Assembly (NCBI GenBank): GCA_964585685.1
Contig: CAZPEP010000067.1
Location: 1-64,000, forward strand
Source of the DNA: JALHVH01 sp964585685
Lineage (GTDB): Bacteria > Acidobacteriota > Aminicenantia > Aminicenantales > Saccharicenantaceae
Length of the DNA: 64,000 nucleotides
Direction: 5' to 3'
The notes beneath the pieces were generated by a model. The model made no database searches, was not told the DNA's origin, and worked only from the letters and a program-made list of their open reading frames with translations. Shown here one piece after another: positions 43,537-53,357 of this stretch (position 1 is the stretch's first letter; the number at the start of each line of letters is the position of its first letter). The translations under genes were made by a program, and so were the position numbers.

Positions 43537-44990
43537 AATCCATCACCAACCCCCGACTGAACCTCAGGGTCCTCCGTGCCGAGGACATCCGCAGGATCCA
43601 TGAGACCACCCTGGAGATCGTCGAAACGATCGGCGTGAAATTCCCGTCCCCGAGAGCCCTGGACATCTGGGAGGCTCATGGCGCCCGGGTGGACCGCGGG
43701 ACCGAGATCGTCAAGATTCCCGGGGCTCTCCTCGAATCCGCCCTGCGCACCGCGCCGCCCGTCTACACTCTTGCCGCCCGGGACCCCTCCCAGGACCTTC
43801 CCCTGGACGGGAACCACGTCTATGTCGGCACGGACGGCTGCGGCTTCGAGGTGATCGACATCGCGACGGGCCTGAAGCGGCGGTCAACGGTCCAGGACGT
43901 GGCGGATATCGCGCGCGTCGCCGATGACCTGGAGGAAGTGGCCTTCCATTGGGTCCCCGTCTCCGCCCAGGATTGCCCGCCCGAGACCCGGGGACTTCAC
44001 GAGCTCCTCGCCATTTGGAGCAATTCCACCAAGCATGTCCAGACCGAAAGCATCTATTCCGGACGGGAAGCCCGGGCCGCCCTGGAAATGGCCTCGGTCC
44101 TGGCCGGCGGCCGGGAGGCCCTCCGCAAGCGACCTCTCCTGTCCATCATGGAATGCACCATCTCCCCCTTGGCCCAGGACACAGGGAGCCTCGAAGCGGC
44201 CCTTGCCGGCGCCGAGGCCGGGTGCCCCGTCGGATTCATGACCATGGCCTCTTGCGGATCTACGGGACCGGCCACCATGGCCGGGAACCTCGCCGTGGGC
44301 AACGCCGAGGTCCTCAGCGCATTGGCCCTCATCCAGCTCGCCTTCCCCGGCGCCCCGGTCTATTACGCCGCCGCGCAGACGGTCATGGACATGCGTTCGG
44401 GCGCTTATACGGGAGGCGGTCCGGAGGACTTCCTGTTCGGCGCCGCTTCTAACGAGCTGGCCGATTTTTACAAGCTCCCGCTCTCCATGGGCTCCTTCGC
44501 TACGGGCGCCAAAGAGCCCGGCTGGCAGGCCGGCCTGGAAAACGGTCTCTCGACCTTCATGGCTTCGGCGGTCATGTCCGATATGCTTCTCGGCGTGGGC
44601 CTTCTCAATGGGAGCACCATCTGGTCCTTTGAGCAGATGATCATGGATTGCGAGATCTTCAGCATCGTTCGCAAGATGATGGAGGGCATTCCCGTAAACG
44701 ACGAGACGCTGGCTCTTCAGGCCATCCGGGAGGCCGGCCCCAGGGGAGATTTTCTGACCAATGACCATACCCTCCGGAACATGAGGGGGCTTTGGCTCAG
44801 CACGCTCCTTGACCGCCGTCCCCATTCGGTCTGGGAGAGCAAAAGAGACGGCGCCCGGGATTGGGCACGCGACAAGGCCAAGGCCATCCTCGCCGCCCAC
44901 CATCCGGTCCCCTTGGAGCCCAAGCTGGAAGCGGAATTGAGGAAGATCATTCTGTCCGCAGGACAGACATCTTGTAAAAAACAATTATAA
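43521..44990 (+). CDS. MttB-family (non-pyrrolysine) methyltransferase 2
   Basis: 489 residues from GTG 43521, overlapping the permease stop. NLRVLRAEDIRRIHETTLEI is the typical N-terminus; core motifs include VYVGTDGCGFEVIDIATGLK, then KHVQTESIYSGREARAALEM, VGFMTMASCGSTGPATMAGN and SMGSFATGAKEPGWQAGLEN. No internal TAG, so no pyrrolysine. It is clearly diverged from gene 1 at 29593. The stop codon lies in a perfect 15-bp palindrome before the regulator gene. No corrinoid protein gene accompanies it. Substrate unknown; a betaine-type amine is the best guess. Confidence 0.88.
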   Translation: MSAKIKSITNPRLNLRVLRAEDIRRIHETTLEIVETIGVKFPSPRALDIWEAHGARVDRGTEIVKIPGALLESALRTAPPVYTLAARDPSQDLPLDGNHVYVGTDGCGFEVIDIATGLKRRSTVQDVADIARVADDLEEVAFHWVPVSAQDCPPETRGLHELLAIWSNSTKHVQTESIYSGREARAALEMASVLAGGREALRKRPLLSIMECTISPLAQDTGSLEAALAGAEAGCPVGFMTMASCGSTGPATMAGNLAVGNAEVLSALALIQLAFPGAPVYYAAAQTVMDMRSGAYTGGGPEDFLFGAASNELADFYKLPLSMGSFATGAKEPGWQAGLENGLSTFMASAVMSDMLLGVGLLNGSTIWSFEQMIMDCEIFSIVRKMMEGIPVNDETLALQAIREAGPRGDFLTNDHTLRNMRGLWLSTLLDRRPHSVWESKRDGARDWARDKAKAILAAHHPVPLEPKLEAELRKIILSAGQTSCKKQL

Positions 44991-44999
44991 CTTATAATA
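44985..44999 (+). promoter_or_regulatory. AT-rich palindrome upstream of YheO-like regulator 1
   Basis: ATTATAA, C, TTATAAT: perfect 7-1-7 palindrome covering the mttB-like stop codon and 48 bp before ATG 45048. No clear -35; the AT-rich run at 44984-45014 could hold the promoter. Candidate autoregulatory site. Confidence 0.45.
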
Positions 45000-45047
45000 T
45001 ATTATATTCAGGAAGCTGGAAAACGATAAAACAAGGCAGAGGCCAAA

Positions 45048-45671
45048 ATGAAGAATCCCCAATTAAAAAACTATGTCTTTTTGGTCGATCTGTTGGCTGA
45101 TTTGCTGGGCAGCACGAGTGAAATTGTTCTTCATGATGTTTCCGACATTAAACACTCCATCGTTAAGATCCGGAACGGGCACATCACGAATCGCATGTTG
45201 GGAGGCCCGATCACGGACTTGGGCTTAAAGATGATCAAGGAAAACGGGCCCGAAACCATACTTTATACGGAAAGGACCAAAAGCAGGAAAATGCTCCGAT
45301 GCGCGGGGCTCGTCATCAGGGATTCAAACAGGATCATAGGCTTCCTTTGCATCAATATGGATATTTCCGGATCAAGCCATGGAGGGCTCAATCCCCTTAT
45401 GGCCCATGAGCATCTTGTCAATACCGAAGAACACTATGAAATGAATACCGACGATCTGATTCAAAACTACATCCTGGATGCCTTAAAAAGCATAAACAAA
45501 AATATCGAGGATTTGAATCGTGAAGATAAACTTCACATATTAAAGAAAATGGAAGAGAAAGGGATATTTCAGATAAGAGGAGCCGTAAAAAAAGCGGCTG
45601 AGGCGTTTTCGCTTTCAAATGTCAGCATTTATAAGCATCTGAGCGCCATTAGAAAATATAATAATTTATAA
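45048..45671 (+). CDS. YheO/DauR-like PAS-HTH regulator 1
   Basis: 207 residues. The N-terminal YheO-type PAS domain (about 5-115) shows TSEIVLHDVSDIKHSIVKIR, then NGHITNRMLGGPITDLGL and IIGFLCINMDIS. The C-terminal HTH (DauR type) has GIFQIRGAVKKAAEAFSLSN and VSIYKHLSAIRKY. DauR represses D-arginine catabolism in Pseudomonas; other members respond to small amines or amino acids. It sits between the P1-P1-APC-MttB operon and TonB receptor 4, so either could be its target. Confidence 0.87.
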   Translation: MKNPQLKNYVFLVDLLADLLGSTSEIVLHDVSDIKHSIVKIRNGHITNRMLGGPITDLGLKMIKENGPETILYTERTKSRKMLRCAGLVIRDSNRIIGFLCINMDISGSSHGGLNPLMAHEHLVNTEEHYEMNTDDLIQNYILDALKSINKNIEDLNREDKLHILKKMEEKGIFQIRGAVKKAAEAFSLSNVSIYKHLSAIRKYNNL

Positions 45672-45679
45672 TTTTGTGC

Positions 45680-45713
45680 TTGACAATCCCAATGATCAAA
45701 AATAATATTGGGA
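45680..45713 (+). promoter_or_regulatory. Promoter and operator of TonB-dependent receptor 4
   Basis: TTGACA (45680-45685), 17 bp, TAATAT (45703-45708). TCCCAAT (45687-45693) and ATTGGGA (45707-45713) form an inverted repeat enclosing the spacer and -10, a likely repressor site. Confidence 0.65.
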
Positions 45714-45751
45714 ACAATCTGGATATTCCGGGGTAATCTAAAAGAGGTAAC

Positions 45752-48535
45752 ATGAAAAAATTCGGAAGAGACGTGAAGTTTTTTTGTTTATTGCTTTCTT
45801 TCCTCTTCTTCTTCAGCCTTCTCGGGCAAGCCGATGTCAAACTTAAGGGAGAAATATCCGGGGTAGTCGTCGAGGAGAGCGGGGAATCCCTGCCCGGGGC
45901 CATGGTCACGTTGACCGGCAAGAACCTGTTCCAAAAAGAACTCTCTCTCGTTTCGGATGCGAAAGGTTCATTCAGGTTTCTCAACCTCAATCCCGGCATC
46001 TATCAGATCGATTTCTCTTTGAACGGGTTCAGCAAACTCAGGCTGGATAAGATCGAAGTCCGAGTCGGACAGTCCAATGCGCTCCGGGCCGTCCTGACGC
46101 CCGCAAAGATGCAGAGCGAAGTCACCATTGTCGCGGCGGCTCCCTTGATCGACACCAAGGTCACCCAGCTCTCCACGAACTTCAATGCGGAGACCATCAA
46201 AAACATACCGACGTCCAGGAAAATCCTCGATTTGATGAATGCCACCCCGGCCGTCAACGACAATGGAGCTTATGGCTCCGGAGGGGAAACCCACGAAAGC
46301 GGGTCCAGCGAATATCCCCGGGGATCGGCGACGAGCGCCTTCCGGCTGAACGGCGTGGAAGTGAGCGATCCCGAATTCGGTGATGTTTGGGTGAACCCGA
46401 GCTATGAAACCATCGAGGAAGTCCAGGTGATCGGCGTCGGCGCCTCGGCGGAATACGGCAATTTCACGGGAGCGACTTTGAATGTCGTTACGAAAAGCGG
46501 GGCCAACGCTTTCCAGGGAGGATTGAACTTCTATTATTCGGGGAAGGGATTCTATGGGGACAATTCCAAGGGCATCGTCGATCTGAAAACGGATGTCATT
46601 AAAAACGACCTGGATCTTTCGGCCTCGATCGGAGGCCCCCTCATCAAGGAGAAATTGTTCTTTTATTTGGTCGGCGGCTATACGGGACTCGTGTCCAAGG
46701 AATACGGCGCCCCCTCTTATAGCGACAAGAAACAAGCTCATGGTTATGCCAAGCTGGATTGGGCGCTGGATAAGAACAATACGCTGTCGATGATGTTCAA
46801 CGCGGACCCTCTCAAGCACGACAATCTCGGATTGAATGCCATCGATGGTCCTGAAATAGGCTATGGAACGATTTTTAACACGACGAGCTGGCTGGCCAAC
46901 TGGCAGACCATTCTCGGCAGCGACACGTTCATCAACGCGAAATACGCCGGATACAGGGGTCGGTACGAATACAACCCTGTTTCCCTCGACGAGCCCGTCT
47001 TCTGGGACGATACGACGGGAAGGCAGTATGGTTCTTACGGACGCATCATCGGCTGGTATCGAACGCGGCATGAAATAGATGCCTCTCTGACCCGCTATGC
47101 CGACAATTTCCTCAATTCTTCCCATGAGTTCAAGTTCGGGGTCGAATACGAAAAATCGGGCATAACGAATCAGGACCGGATGGCCGGCGGGGGATATTTT
47201 TTCGCTTACCCCTATGATGCCTACAACGTGGCCGTCTGGGCGGGGACCGGAGGGGAGCAGGACGCCAAGTCCTACATCGATCGCTTCAGTGCTTTTGCCC
47301 AGGACAATGTCAAAATCGGTTCAAGGATATCCCTGAACCTGGGTGTGCGATTTGACGCTCCCCGCCTCAAGGCCAGGGGTCTGTCCAAAACGGTCGTAAG
47401 CTTTTCGGACATTTCTCCAAGGTTCGGGCTCTCTTACGATTTTGGCGGCGGGAAGAGCGTTCTCCACCTCCATTATGGGAGATATTCCGACAAAATGTCC
47501 GCGGGAGGCTGGTACAACGCGCTTCCCGGAACGACGGACCGATATTCCTATTTCATGCTCTTCCCCGGAAAATTCGATTATACCGAAGAAAATCGCGCCG
47601 CCGTCCTTCAACCGGAAAATCTAGTAGGGTTCCAAACGAGTTCACAGCCCATGCCCGTCGGGTCCGGGCTCCATGCCCCCCACACTGATGTCCTCAATCT
47701 CGGGTTCGAGCAACAACTGGGCAAGGACTTCGCCCTTTCCATCAACTATATTTATAAACGGGACCGCGGTATGATCGTGGTCAGCAGCACCACCCCTCAT
47801 GTTTATGAGCAAATCCAGTGGACCGATCCCTATTTTGGCAAGACGCTCACTCTCTGGCAGCAAATGGACACGAATCCGGACAATTTGTACTATACGAATT
47901 CCAAGAATGGGAAAAGACGGCATCACATCGTGGTCCTGAATCTGCGAAAGAGGATGACGGGCAACTGGTCCATGCAGACATCCTTCACTTATCAAAACAG
48001 CCAGGGCAATATCGACAACACCCAGGATGAAACGGGATGGTTCGGCGACTTTAACCGTGACAACGATCCCAATTTTGACGAAAAGAAGAACCCTCTGATC
48101 TGGGGACCCCTCACATATAATCGGCCGCTTCAGTTGAAATCCTTCCTTTCGTACCGCATGCCTTGGGGCATCCTTCTGAGCGGAAATTTTACTATTATGA
48201 GCGGCCGTTCCTGGGCCGCGGACACTCGCAGTTATCGGGCGGGCATCAATCGGACGGCGGTTTATTCATTCAATCTTCTCTTGGAAAAAGCGGGCAGTCG
48301 TCGATTGCCGACGGATAAGTATTTTGATCTGCGAATCTCTAAATCGTTCGACCTGGGCGGCTCGAAAATCGAGCTGATAGGGGACATCCTCAACGCTTTC
48401 AACAACAGGGCCGGAATGTATTTTTATACGGAGCCGTGGGATGTCTATCCCATTTCCCAACAACCGGCATTCGGAAAACCTCTTGCCCTTCGTCAGCCTA
48501 GGCATTCCAGACTGGCGATCCGCTGGTCATTCTGA
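45752..48535 (+). CDS. TonB-dependent receptor 4 with carboxypeptidase-regulatory-like domain
   Basis: 927 residues. Leader with a Phe-rich core (FFCLLLSFLFFFSLLG), cut after QA-D. Beta-sandwich domain (GEISGVVVEESGESLPGAMV), plug (GASAEYGNFTGATLNVVTKS) and barrel ending in Phe (LAIRWSF). It follows the YheO-like regulator and is followed by a strong terminator hairpin, so it is a single-gene transcript with its own operator-bearing promoter. Ligand unknown; the S8 and M28 peptidases downstream suggest peptides. Confidence 0.9.
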   Translation: MKKFGRDVKFFCLLLSFLFFFSLLGQADVKLKGEISGVVVEESGESLPGAMVTLTGKNLFQKELSLVSDAKGSFRFLNLNPGIYQIDFSLNGFSKLRLDKIEVRVGQSNALRAVLTPAKMQSEVTIVAAAPLIDTKVTQLSTNFNAETIKNIPTSRKILDLMNATPAVNDNGAYGSGGETHESGSSEYPRGSATSAFRLNGVEVSDPEFGDVWVNPSYETIEEVQVIGVGASAEYGNFTGATLNVVTKSGANAFQGGLNFYYSGKGFYGDNSKGIVDLKTDVIKNDLDLSASIGGPLIKEKLFFYLVGGYTGLVSKEYGAPSYSDKKQAHGYAKLDWALDKNNTLSMMFNADPLKHDNLGLNAIDGPEIGYGTIFNTTSWLANWQTILGSDTFINAKYAGYRGRYEYNPVSLDEPVFWDDTTGRQYGSYGRIIGWYRTRHEIDASLTRYADNFLNSSHEFKFGVEYEKSGITNQDRMAGGGYFFAYPYDAYNVAVWAGTGGEQDAKSYIDRFSAFAQDNVKIGSRISLNLGVRFDAPRLKARGLSKTVVSFSDISPRFGLSYDFGGGKSVLHLHYGRYSDKMSAGGWYNALPGTTDRYSYFMLFPGKFDYTEENRAAVLQPENLVGFQTSSQPMPVGSGLHAPHTDVLNLGFEQQLGKDFALSINYIYKRDRGMIVVSSTTPHVYEQIQWTDPYFGKTLTLWQQMDTNPDNLYYTNSKNGKRRHHIVVLNLRKRMTGNWSMQTSFTYQNSQGNIDNTQDETGWFGDFNRDNDPNFDEKKNPLIWGPLTYNRPLQLKSFLSYRMPWGILLSGNFTIMSGRSWAADTRSYRAGINRTAVYSFNLLLEKAGSRRLPTDKYFDLRISKSFDLGGSKIELIGDILNAFNNRAGMYFYTEPWDVYPISQQPAFGKPLALRQPRHSRLAIRWSF

Positions 48536-48552
48536 AGTTCGCATAGGGACCC

Positions 48553-48594
48553 GGAAAGGATCGATATTCGCATATCGATCCTTTCCATTTTCTT
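48553..48594 (+). terminator. Strong intrinsic terminator after receptor 4
   Basis: A 15-bp perfect stem (48553-48567 with 48572-48586) and TCGC loop, followed by ATTTTCTT. Ends the receptor transcript before the S8 protease gene. Confidence 0.85.
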
Positions 48595-48609
48595 AAGGAG
48601 ACACATTCC

Positions 48610-51144
48610 ATGACAAAGATGCGGGGGAGATTTATCTGCTGGATGCTGATCGGCTTCCTGGGCCCCCTTTTTTTCTTCGGCCAAACGGGTCTTCCGAAGA
48701 TCGAAAGCGATGTTATCGATATTTCTTTAAAGAAAGCCCTGGGCGACCGGGCCGTGACGGGCCGGATCCCGATCCTGATCCTGTTCGAAAAGCAGGGATC
48801 TCTCCGGGAAGGCGACGTGCTGTTCAAAGGGCTGAGCAAGAGCCGGAGGCGAAGCGGGAATATCACCTGGTTGAAGGACCTTTCGGAGAGGAGCTTCACG
48901 GAGTTCAGCGCCCGGCTCGGCAAGAGCGGCCCGGCGGCCGGCGTCAGGACGGGGCGCAGGTTCTGGCTGATCAACGGAGTCGAAGCGACGGCTTCGCGGC
49001 GGGCGATCGACGAGATTTCCTCCTGGGCCGGCGTCGCCAGGATCTATCTGCGGACGGAGAAGGCTCCCGAACTCATCCGCATGGGGAAGAAGCAGGCGAA
49101 GCTTTTCATGAGGGACTTTCCGAAGCCCCCGCGTTTCAAAGGGTCCTTCAACATGGAAGGCAAACAGATCGGGTGGAACTTGAGAAGGATGCGGGCGGAT
49201 GAAGTCTGGAAGCAGGGCTATACGGGCCGGGGGGTCATCGTGGCCGTGCTTGACGGAGGGATGAACTACGGTCACCCCGATATCCGAAATAATTTGTGGA
49301 TCAATGAAAAAGAGATCCCGGAAAACGGAAAGGACGATGATCAAAACGGCTACGTCGATGACTACCTGGGCTGGAACTTCGCCGAGCAGAACCAGAATAT
49401 CGAGGACATGACCTCGCACGGAAGCAACTGCTCGGGGATCGTCGTCGGAGACGGAACGGGCGGGACGATCACGGGAGTGGCCCCTCAGGCCAGCCTCATG
49501 GTCATGAAGTATTATACCCGATACAACAACGAGGAGATCAGCTTCCGGACCATATGGAAGGCCTCCCAATACGACGCCTGGGAATCTCTGCAGTACGCCC
49601 TGGTTCATGGGGCCCAGGTGGCCAGCCTGAGCATGTCCTACGACGGGGTGGACGACCCCCCCTATGCCGCCTGGCGGTATGCGGCGGCCAACGCCGTGTC
49701 GTGCGGCCTCACGATGGTCGTCGCCGCGAGCAATGACCGGGAAGCCTACAAGCAGTATGAGCAGATCCATCTGCCCGGCAATATACCCGAGGTCATATCG
49801 GTCGGGGCCATCGGTCAAGCGGAATCGATCGCATCGTACAGCAGTGCCGGGCCCGTGACGTGGGAATCCGTATCCCCCTTCAAGGATTTTCCTCTGCCCG
49901 CGGGTTTGACGAAACCGGACGTATGCGCCCCGGTCGAAGGATTCCCGGACGTCGATTATGACTCCCGAGGGTATTCCTATCCGGGCGGAGGGGGGACCTC
50001 CTCGGCGACTCCCCACGTTGCCGGCCTCGTCGCTCTCATGCTCGAAAAAGACCCCGAGCTGATGCCGTGGGAGATCAAGAAGAGGCTGGAAGAGACCAGT
50101 GTGGACAGAGGGGCTCCGGGAAAAGACAACCTTTATGGGGCCGGGCGCGTCGATGCCTGGGAAGCGGTGAATTACGGCAGCGGCCCCAATTTCAGCCTTC
50201 CCGAGGTCCGGATCGACGGCGGCCGGGCCATTTATGTCCCGCCCGGAGAAGCGTTCGACGTCCGTTTCCGTGTTGCGGCCGGGCCTGTTTCCAGGATCAA
50301 CGCCGTTCTGTACGATCCGACCGGCCAGGTGACCATTGCCGACGAGGCGCAAACCCTGACCGTTCCCGAGCTCAAGGCCGGCGGGGCGGACTTGACCCTG
50401 AACTTCAAGTTGAGCTCTTCAGGATCGGACGACCGGCCGAAAAAGGCGATCCTCGACCTCGTCCTCGGCGCGGAAGCGGGAAGGAAGTTCTTTTTCAAGG
50501 TGCCCGTGTATATCGGCCGCTCCGACCTCCTGGTCGTCGATGACGACGGGCCGGGAGAAAGCGAAAAGGCGGTCCTCGAGACGCTCGATCATGACCGGAG
50601 GTATTACAACTATATCAATACGCGGCTCACGCCTCTCGACGGGGATATTCTGAAAAGCTACAAGCAAGTCATTTGGCTCACGGGAGAAGAGTTTTACAAC
50701 ACGCTGGACGCGGCGGAGCAATCTTTGATCGCCGCCTATCTTGACGGCGGGGGGAGCCTGGCGTTGTTCGGGGAGAACCTAGGGGAAGATATCGGCAAGT
50801 CCGCGTTCTACAAGGATTATTTACACGCCAAGCTGATCAAGGAGAGGATCGAAGGAAGGAAAGCGGATCCTTTCATGATATCCGGGAAGGACGGGGATCC
50901 TCTCAGCCAAAGGACGGAATTGGCCCTCCGGAACTACTACTACCACGGCCAGTTTGACATCGTCAGGCCTTTGGCCGGCGCCGACGACCCTTTCAGGGGA
51001 GAGCCCGACGAAGACTACGCCGGCTTCGTCAGGTACGCGGGAAAGTACAAGCTGATCTATTCCGCTTTGGGGATGGAATCCATCAGGGATGCCGACGCCA
51101 GGTCCGAATTCCTGGGCAGGATCCTCGACTGGTTCGAGAAATAG
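48610..51144 (+). CDS. Secreted S8 (subtilisin-like) serine protease
   Basis: 844 residues. Signal peptide (ICWMLIGFLGPLFFFG). An N-terminal inhibitor-like propeptide runs to about 165. The catalytic triad is intact: Asp215 in IVAVLDGGMNYGHPD, His270 in MTSHGSNCSGIVVGD, Ser464 in GGGTSSATPHVAGLV; the oxyanion Asn is in VVAASND. After about 515 come a beta-sandwich region and a GATase/ThuA-like flavodoxin-type fold (LLVVDDDGPGESEKAVLETL). Likely outer-surface or periplasmic protein degradation feeding receptor 4. Confidence 0.9.
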   Translation: MTKMRGRFICWMLIGFLGPLFFFGQTGLPKIESDVIDISLKKALGDRAVTGRIPILILFEKQGSLREGDVLFKGLSKSRRRSGNITWLKDLSERSFTEFSARLGKSGPAAGVRTGRRFWLINGVEATASRRAIDEISSWAGVARIYLRTEKAPELIRMGKKQAKLFMRDFPKPPRFKGSFNMEGKQIGWNLRRMRADEVWKQGYTGRGVIVAVLDGGMNYGHPDIRNNLWINEKEIPENGKDDDQNGYVDDYLGWNFAEQNQNIEDMTSHGSNCSGIVVGDGTGGTITGVAPQASLMVMKYYTRYNNEEISFRTIWKASQYDAWESLQYALVHGAQVASLSMSYDGVDDPPYAAWRYAAANAVSCGLTMVVAASNDREAYKQYEQIHLPGNIPEVISVGAIGQAESIASYSSAGPVTWESVSPFKDFPLPAGLTKPDVCAPVEGFPDVDYDSRGYSYPGGGGTSSATPHVAGLVALMLEKDPELMPWEIKKRLEETSVDRGAPGKDNLYGAGRVDAWEAVNYGSGPNFSLPEVRIDGGRAIYVPPGEAFDVRFRVAAGPVSRINAVLYDPTGQVTIADEAQTLTVPELKAGGADLTLNFKLSSSGSDDRPKKAILDLVLGAEAGRKFFFKVPVYIGRSDLLVVDDDGPGESEKAVLETLDHDRRYYNYINTRLTPLDGDILKSYKQVIWLTGEEFYNTLDAAEQSLIAAYLDGGGSLALFGENLGEDIGKSAFYKDYLHAKLIKERIEGRKADPFMISGKDGDPLSQRTELALRNYYYHGQFDIVRPLAGADDPFRGEPDEDYAGFVRYAGKYKLIYSALGMESIRDADARSEFLGRILDWFEK

Positions 51145-51198
51145 GTGCCCGCGGGAGCTGAAGAGAGGTCCCCGCGGGTACGGATGTGGAGGTCCGTC

Positions 51199-53313
51199 AT
51201 GAAGCGATCTCGTTTTCTTATCGGCCTCGCGGCGCTGGCCCTTCTGGCCGCCGGTTCCTCGGGAGCCCTGGCAGCCCAGGAAAGCCCGTTCGTTCCCGAA
51301 AAGCTCTCCCGCCTCCTTAAGGACGAGATCTCCGGGGACAGGGCCTACAATTTCGTCCGGCGGCTCACGCCCTATCATCGGATCATGGGCTCCACGGCCT
51401 ACGTGGAGGCTGCGGAAATGCTGGCCGGGCTGGCCCGGGATTTCGGGTTCGAGAACGTCCGGGTCGTCCGGCAGAAGTTCGAAGGGGGGATCAGCTGGGA
51501 CCCCCGCTCCGGCCGGTTATGGATGGTCGAACCCGAGGAGATGAAGCTCTGCGATTTCGCCGAAGTCCCGGTTTCCCTGGCCGTTTTCAGCCGGACGGCC
51601 CGGGCGGACGCCGAGCTCGTCGACATCGGGCCGGGCGCTTCCCCGGAGGACTTTGCCGGCATCGACGTGGCCGGGAAGATCGTCCTGACGACGGCGTCTC
51701 CCGGCCTCGCCGTGAGGACCGCCGTCTGGGAACGAGGGGCCCTGGGGGTCGTATCCTGCGCGAGCCGCCATCCCGACGCCCGCTTCGACACGCCCGACCA
51801 GATCGCCTACCTCAAGGTCCCCGCCTCCTGTCCCCCGGGCAAAACCGCTCCCTGGGGCTTCATGATCTCCCCGCGGCAGTACGGCAGGCTCCAGGACGTC
51901 CTGCGGGAAGCGAAGGCCCGAAAGACCGCCGTCAGGGTCAGGGCGGAGATCGAGGCGGAGGTCCGGGAACCCGGAGAGCAGGCTTATCTTTGGGCGGAAA
52001 TTAGAGGGTCCGAGATCCACGACCAGGACATCGTGTTGACCGCCCACCTCGACGAGGAAAGCACTTCGGCCAACGACAACGGCAGCGGCTGCGCTTCCAT
52101 TCTGGAGATCGGACGGGCCATCAACGCCCTTATCCGGGACGGAAGGATCGCCCGGCCCAGGCGCGACATCGTCTTTTGGTGGCCCAACGAACACACCTCC
52201 GAATACCAGTTCCTCCGCGAGAACCCGGAGGAACGACTGAACTGGCTGGCCGCCATCAATCAGGACATGGTCGGGGCGCGTCAGAGCATGGCATCGAGGG
52301 TCCAGCACATCATCCGGACCCCGTTTTCTCTTCCGAGCTATCTCAGCGACGTCATCGAGTCCGTCGCCGAGTACGTCATCCTGGGGAATTCGTCGTTCCT
52401 CGCGGCCGAAGAGGCCGGGACGCCCCAGCCGTTCGGGAAGCCCATCCTTTCGGCCCTCGGATCGAGGGACCGCTATAACGCGATGGTCATCCCTCACAGC
52501 GGAGCCTCCGACCAGGAGGTCTTCTGCGATAGCCTGGTCCGCGTCCCCGGCGTCGCCCTGATCAACAACCCCGATCCCTTCATCCATTCGAGCAGCGACG
52601 ATCTTCCCAATATCGATCCGACCCAGCTCGAAAGGAACGCCTTCGTCGTCGCGGCGACCACGCTGTTCCTGGCCGACGCGCGGGACGGGGACGTGCCGAT
52701 GCTGGCCGAAGAAGTCCATTCCCGGGCCGTGCAGAGGCTCGGCAAGGATGTGAACACGGCCCTGGCGCATGTCCGCGGGAATAAGGCGGGCAGCCCGGAC
52801 CGCTCTTACGTGGAAGCCCGGAACCTGCTCGAGCGGGCGGGGGAGAGAGAGCGGACGGCGGTGGAGTCGGTTCTCGTCTTCGCGGCGCCGCGCGGGCCCG
52901 AGGCCGCCTCCGCGAGGACCCTTGCCGCGCGGATCGATGGGATGGCATCGGACCTCGTCCGCGACCTGGATGCCGCGTTCCTCCGGATGGCGGGCGGCAG
53001 AAAGATCCCCGCCCCGGCCCCGCTCTCGTCCGTCGAAAAGGAAATGGCCGCCCGCGTCCCCGTGAACGTCGGGACCCTGGACGAGTATTTCGGGAGGCGC
53101 GGCTGGGGGGTCGATTTCCCCGGCCTGCACCCGATCATGGCCAAGGAATGCTATTGTTTCGTTGACGGGAAGCGGTCCTGCCTCGACATCTTCAGGGCCG
53201 TCCAGGCCGAGTCCCTCTCCGCGGGCGAATTCTACTATGGGAAAGTCACCCCGGAGGCGGTCCGGGGGCTCTTCGACGACGCAGTCCGCAAGGGCGTTTT
53301 GAAATACAGGTGA
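51199..53313 (+). CDS. Exported M28-like aminopeptidase with extra C-terminal domain, paralogue 1
   Basis: 704 residues from ATG 51199 (GGAGG 9 bp upstream), with leader FLIGLAALALLAAGSSGALA. A PA-type insert (PEDFAGIDVAGKIVLTTASP) precedes the M28 core: IVLTAHLDEESTSANDNGSG (zinc His and Asp), FWWPNEHTSEYQF (Glu), INQDMVG (Asp), and a late PDPFIHSSSDD (His). The last 60 residues (YCFVDGKRSCLDIFRAVQAE) look like a small winged helix. It shares this whole layout with 56190-58310. Probable periplasmic exopeptidase. Confidence 0.85.
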   Translation: MKRSRFLIGLAALALLAAGSSGALAAQESPFVPEKLSRLLKDEISGDRAYNFVRRLTPYHRIMGSTAYVEAAEMLAGLARDFGFENVRVVRQKFEGGISWDPRSGRLWMVEPEEMKLCDFAEVPVSLAVFSRTARADAELVDIGPGASPEDFAGIDVAGKIVLTTASPGLAVRTAVWERGALGVVSCASRHPDARFDTPDQIAYLKVPASCPPGKTAPWGFMISPRQYGRLQDVLREAKARKTAVRVRAEIEAEVREPGEQAYLWAEIRGSEIHDQDIVLTAHLDEESTSANDNGSGCASILEIGRAINALIRDGRIARPRRDIVFWWPNEHTSEYQFLRENPEERLNWLAAINQDMVGARQSMASRVQHIIRTPFSLPSYLSDVIESVAEYVILGNSSFLAAEEAGTPQPFGKPILSALGSRDRYNAMVIPHSGASDQEVFCDSLVRVPGVALINNPDPFIHSSSDDLPNIDPTQLERNAFVVAATTLFLADARDGDVPMLAEEVHSRAVQRLGKDVNTALAHVRGNKAGSPDRSYVEARNLLERAGERERTAVESVLVFAAPRGPEAASARTLAARIDGMASDLVRDLDAAFLRMAGGRKIPAPAPLSSVEKEMAARVPVNVGTLDEYFGRRGWGVDFPGLHPIMAKECYCFVDGKRSCLDIFRAVQAESLSAGEFYYGKVTPEAVRGLFDDAVRKGVLKYR

Positions 53314-53329
53314 CGGCTTCGATGCCTTG

Positions 53330-53357
53330 AAGCCCCGCCCCTTCAGGGCAGGCTTTT
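53330..53357. terminator. Imperfect convergent terminator hairpin
   Basis: AAGCC/GGCTT and GCCC/GGGC arms with a small bulge, followed by TTTT on the plus strand. It lies between the convergent M28 and zinc metalloprotease genes; the stop of the latter is in the loop region. Confidence 0.45.

Noticed and set aside
48727..50352. 541-codon minus-strand frame opposite the S8 protease
   Set aside because: Shadow; catalytic triad is on the plus strand.
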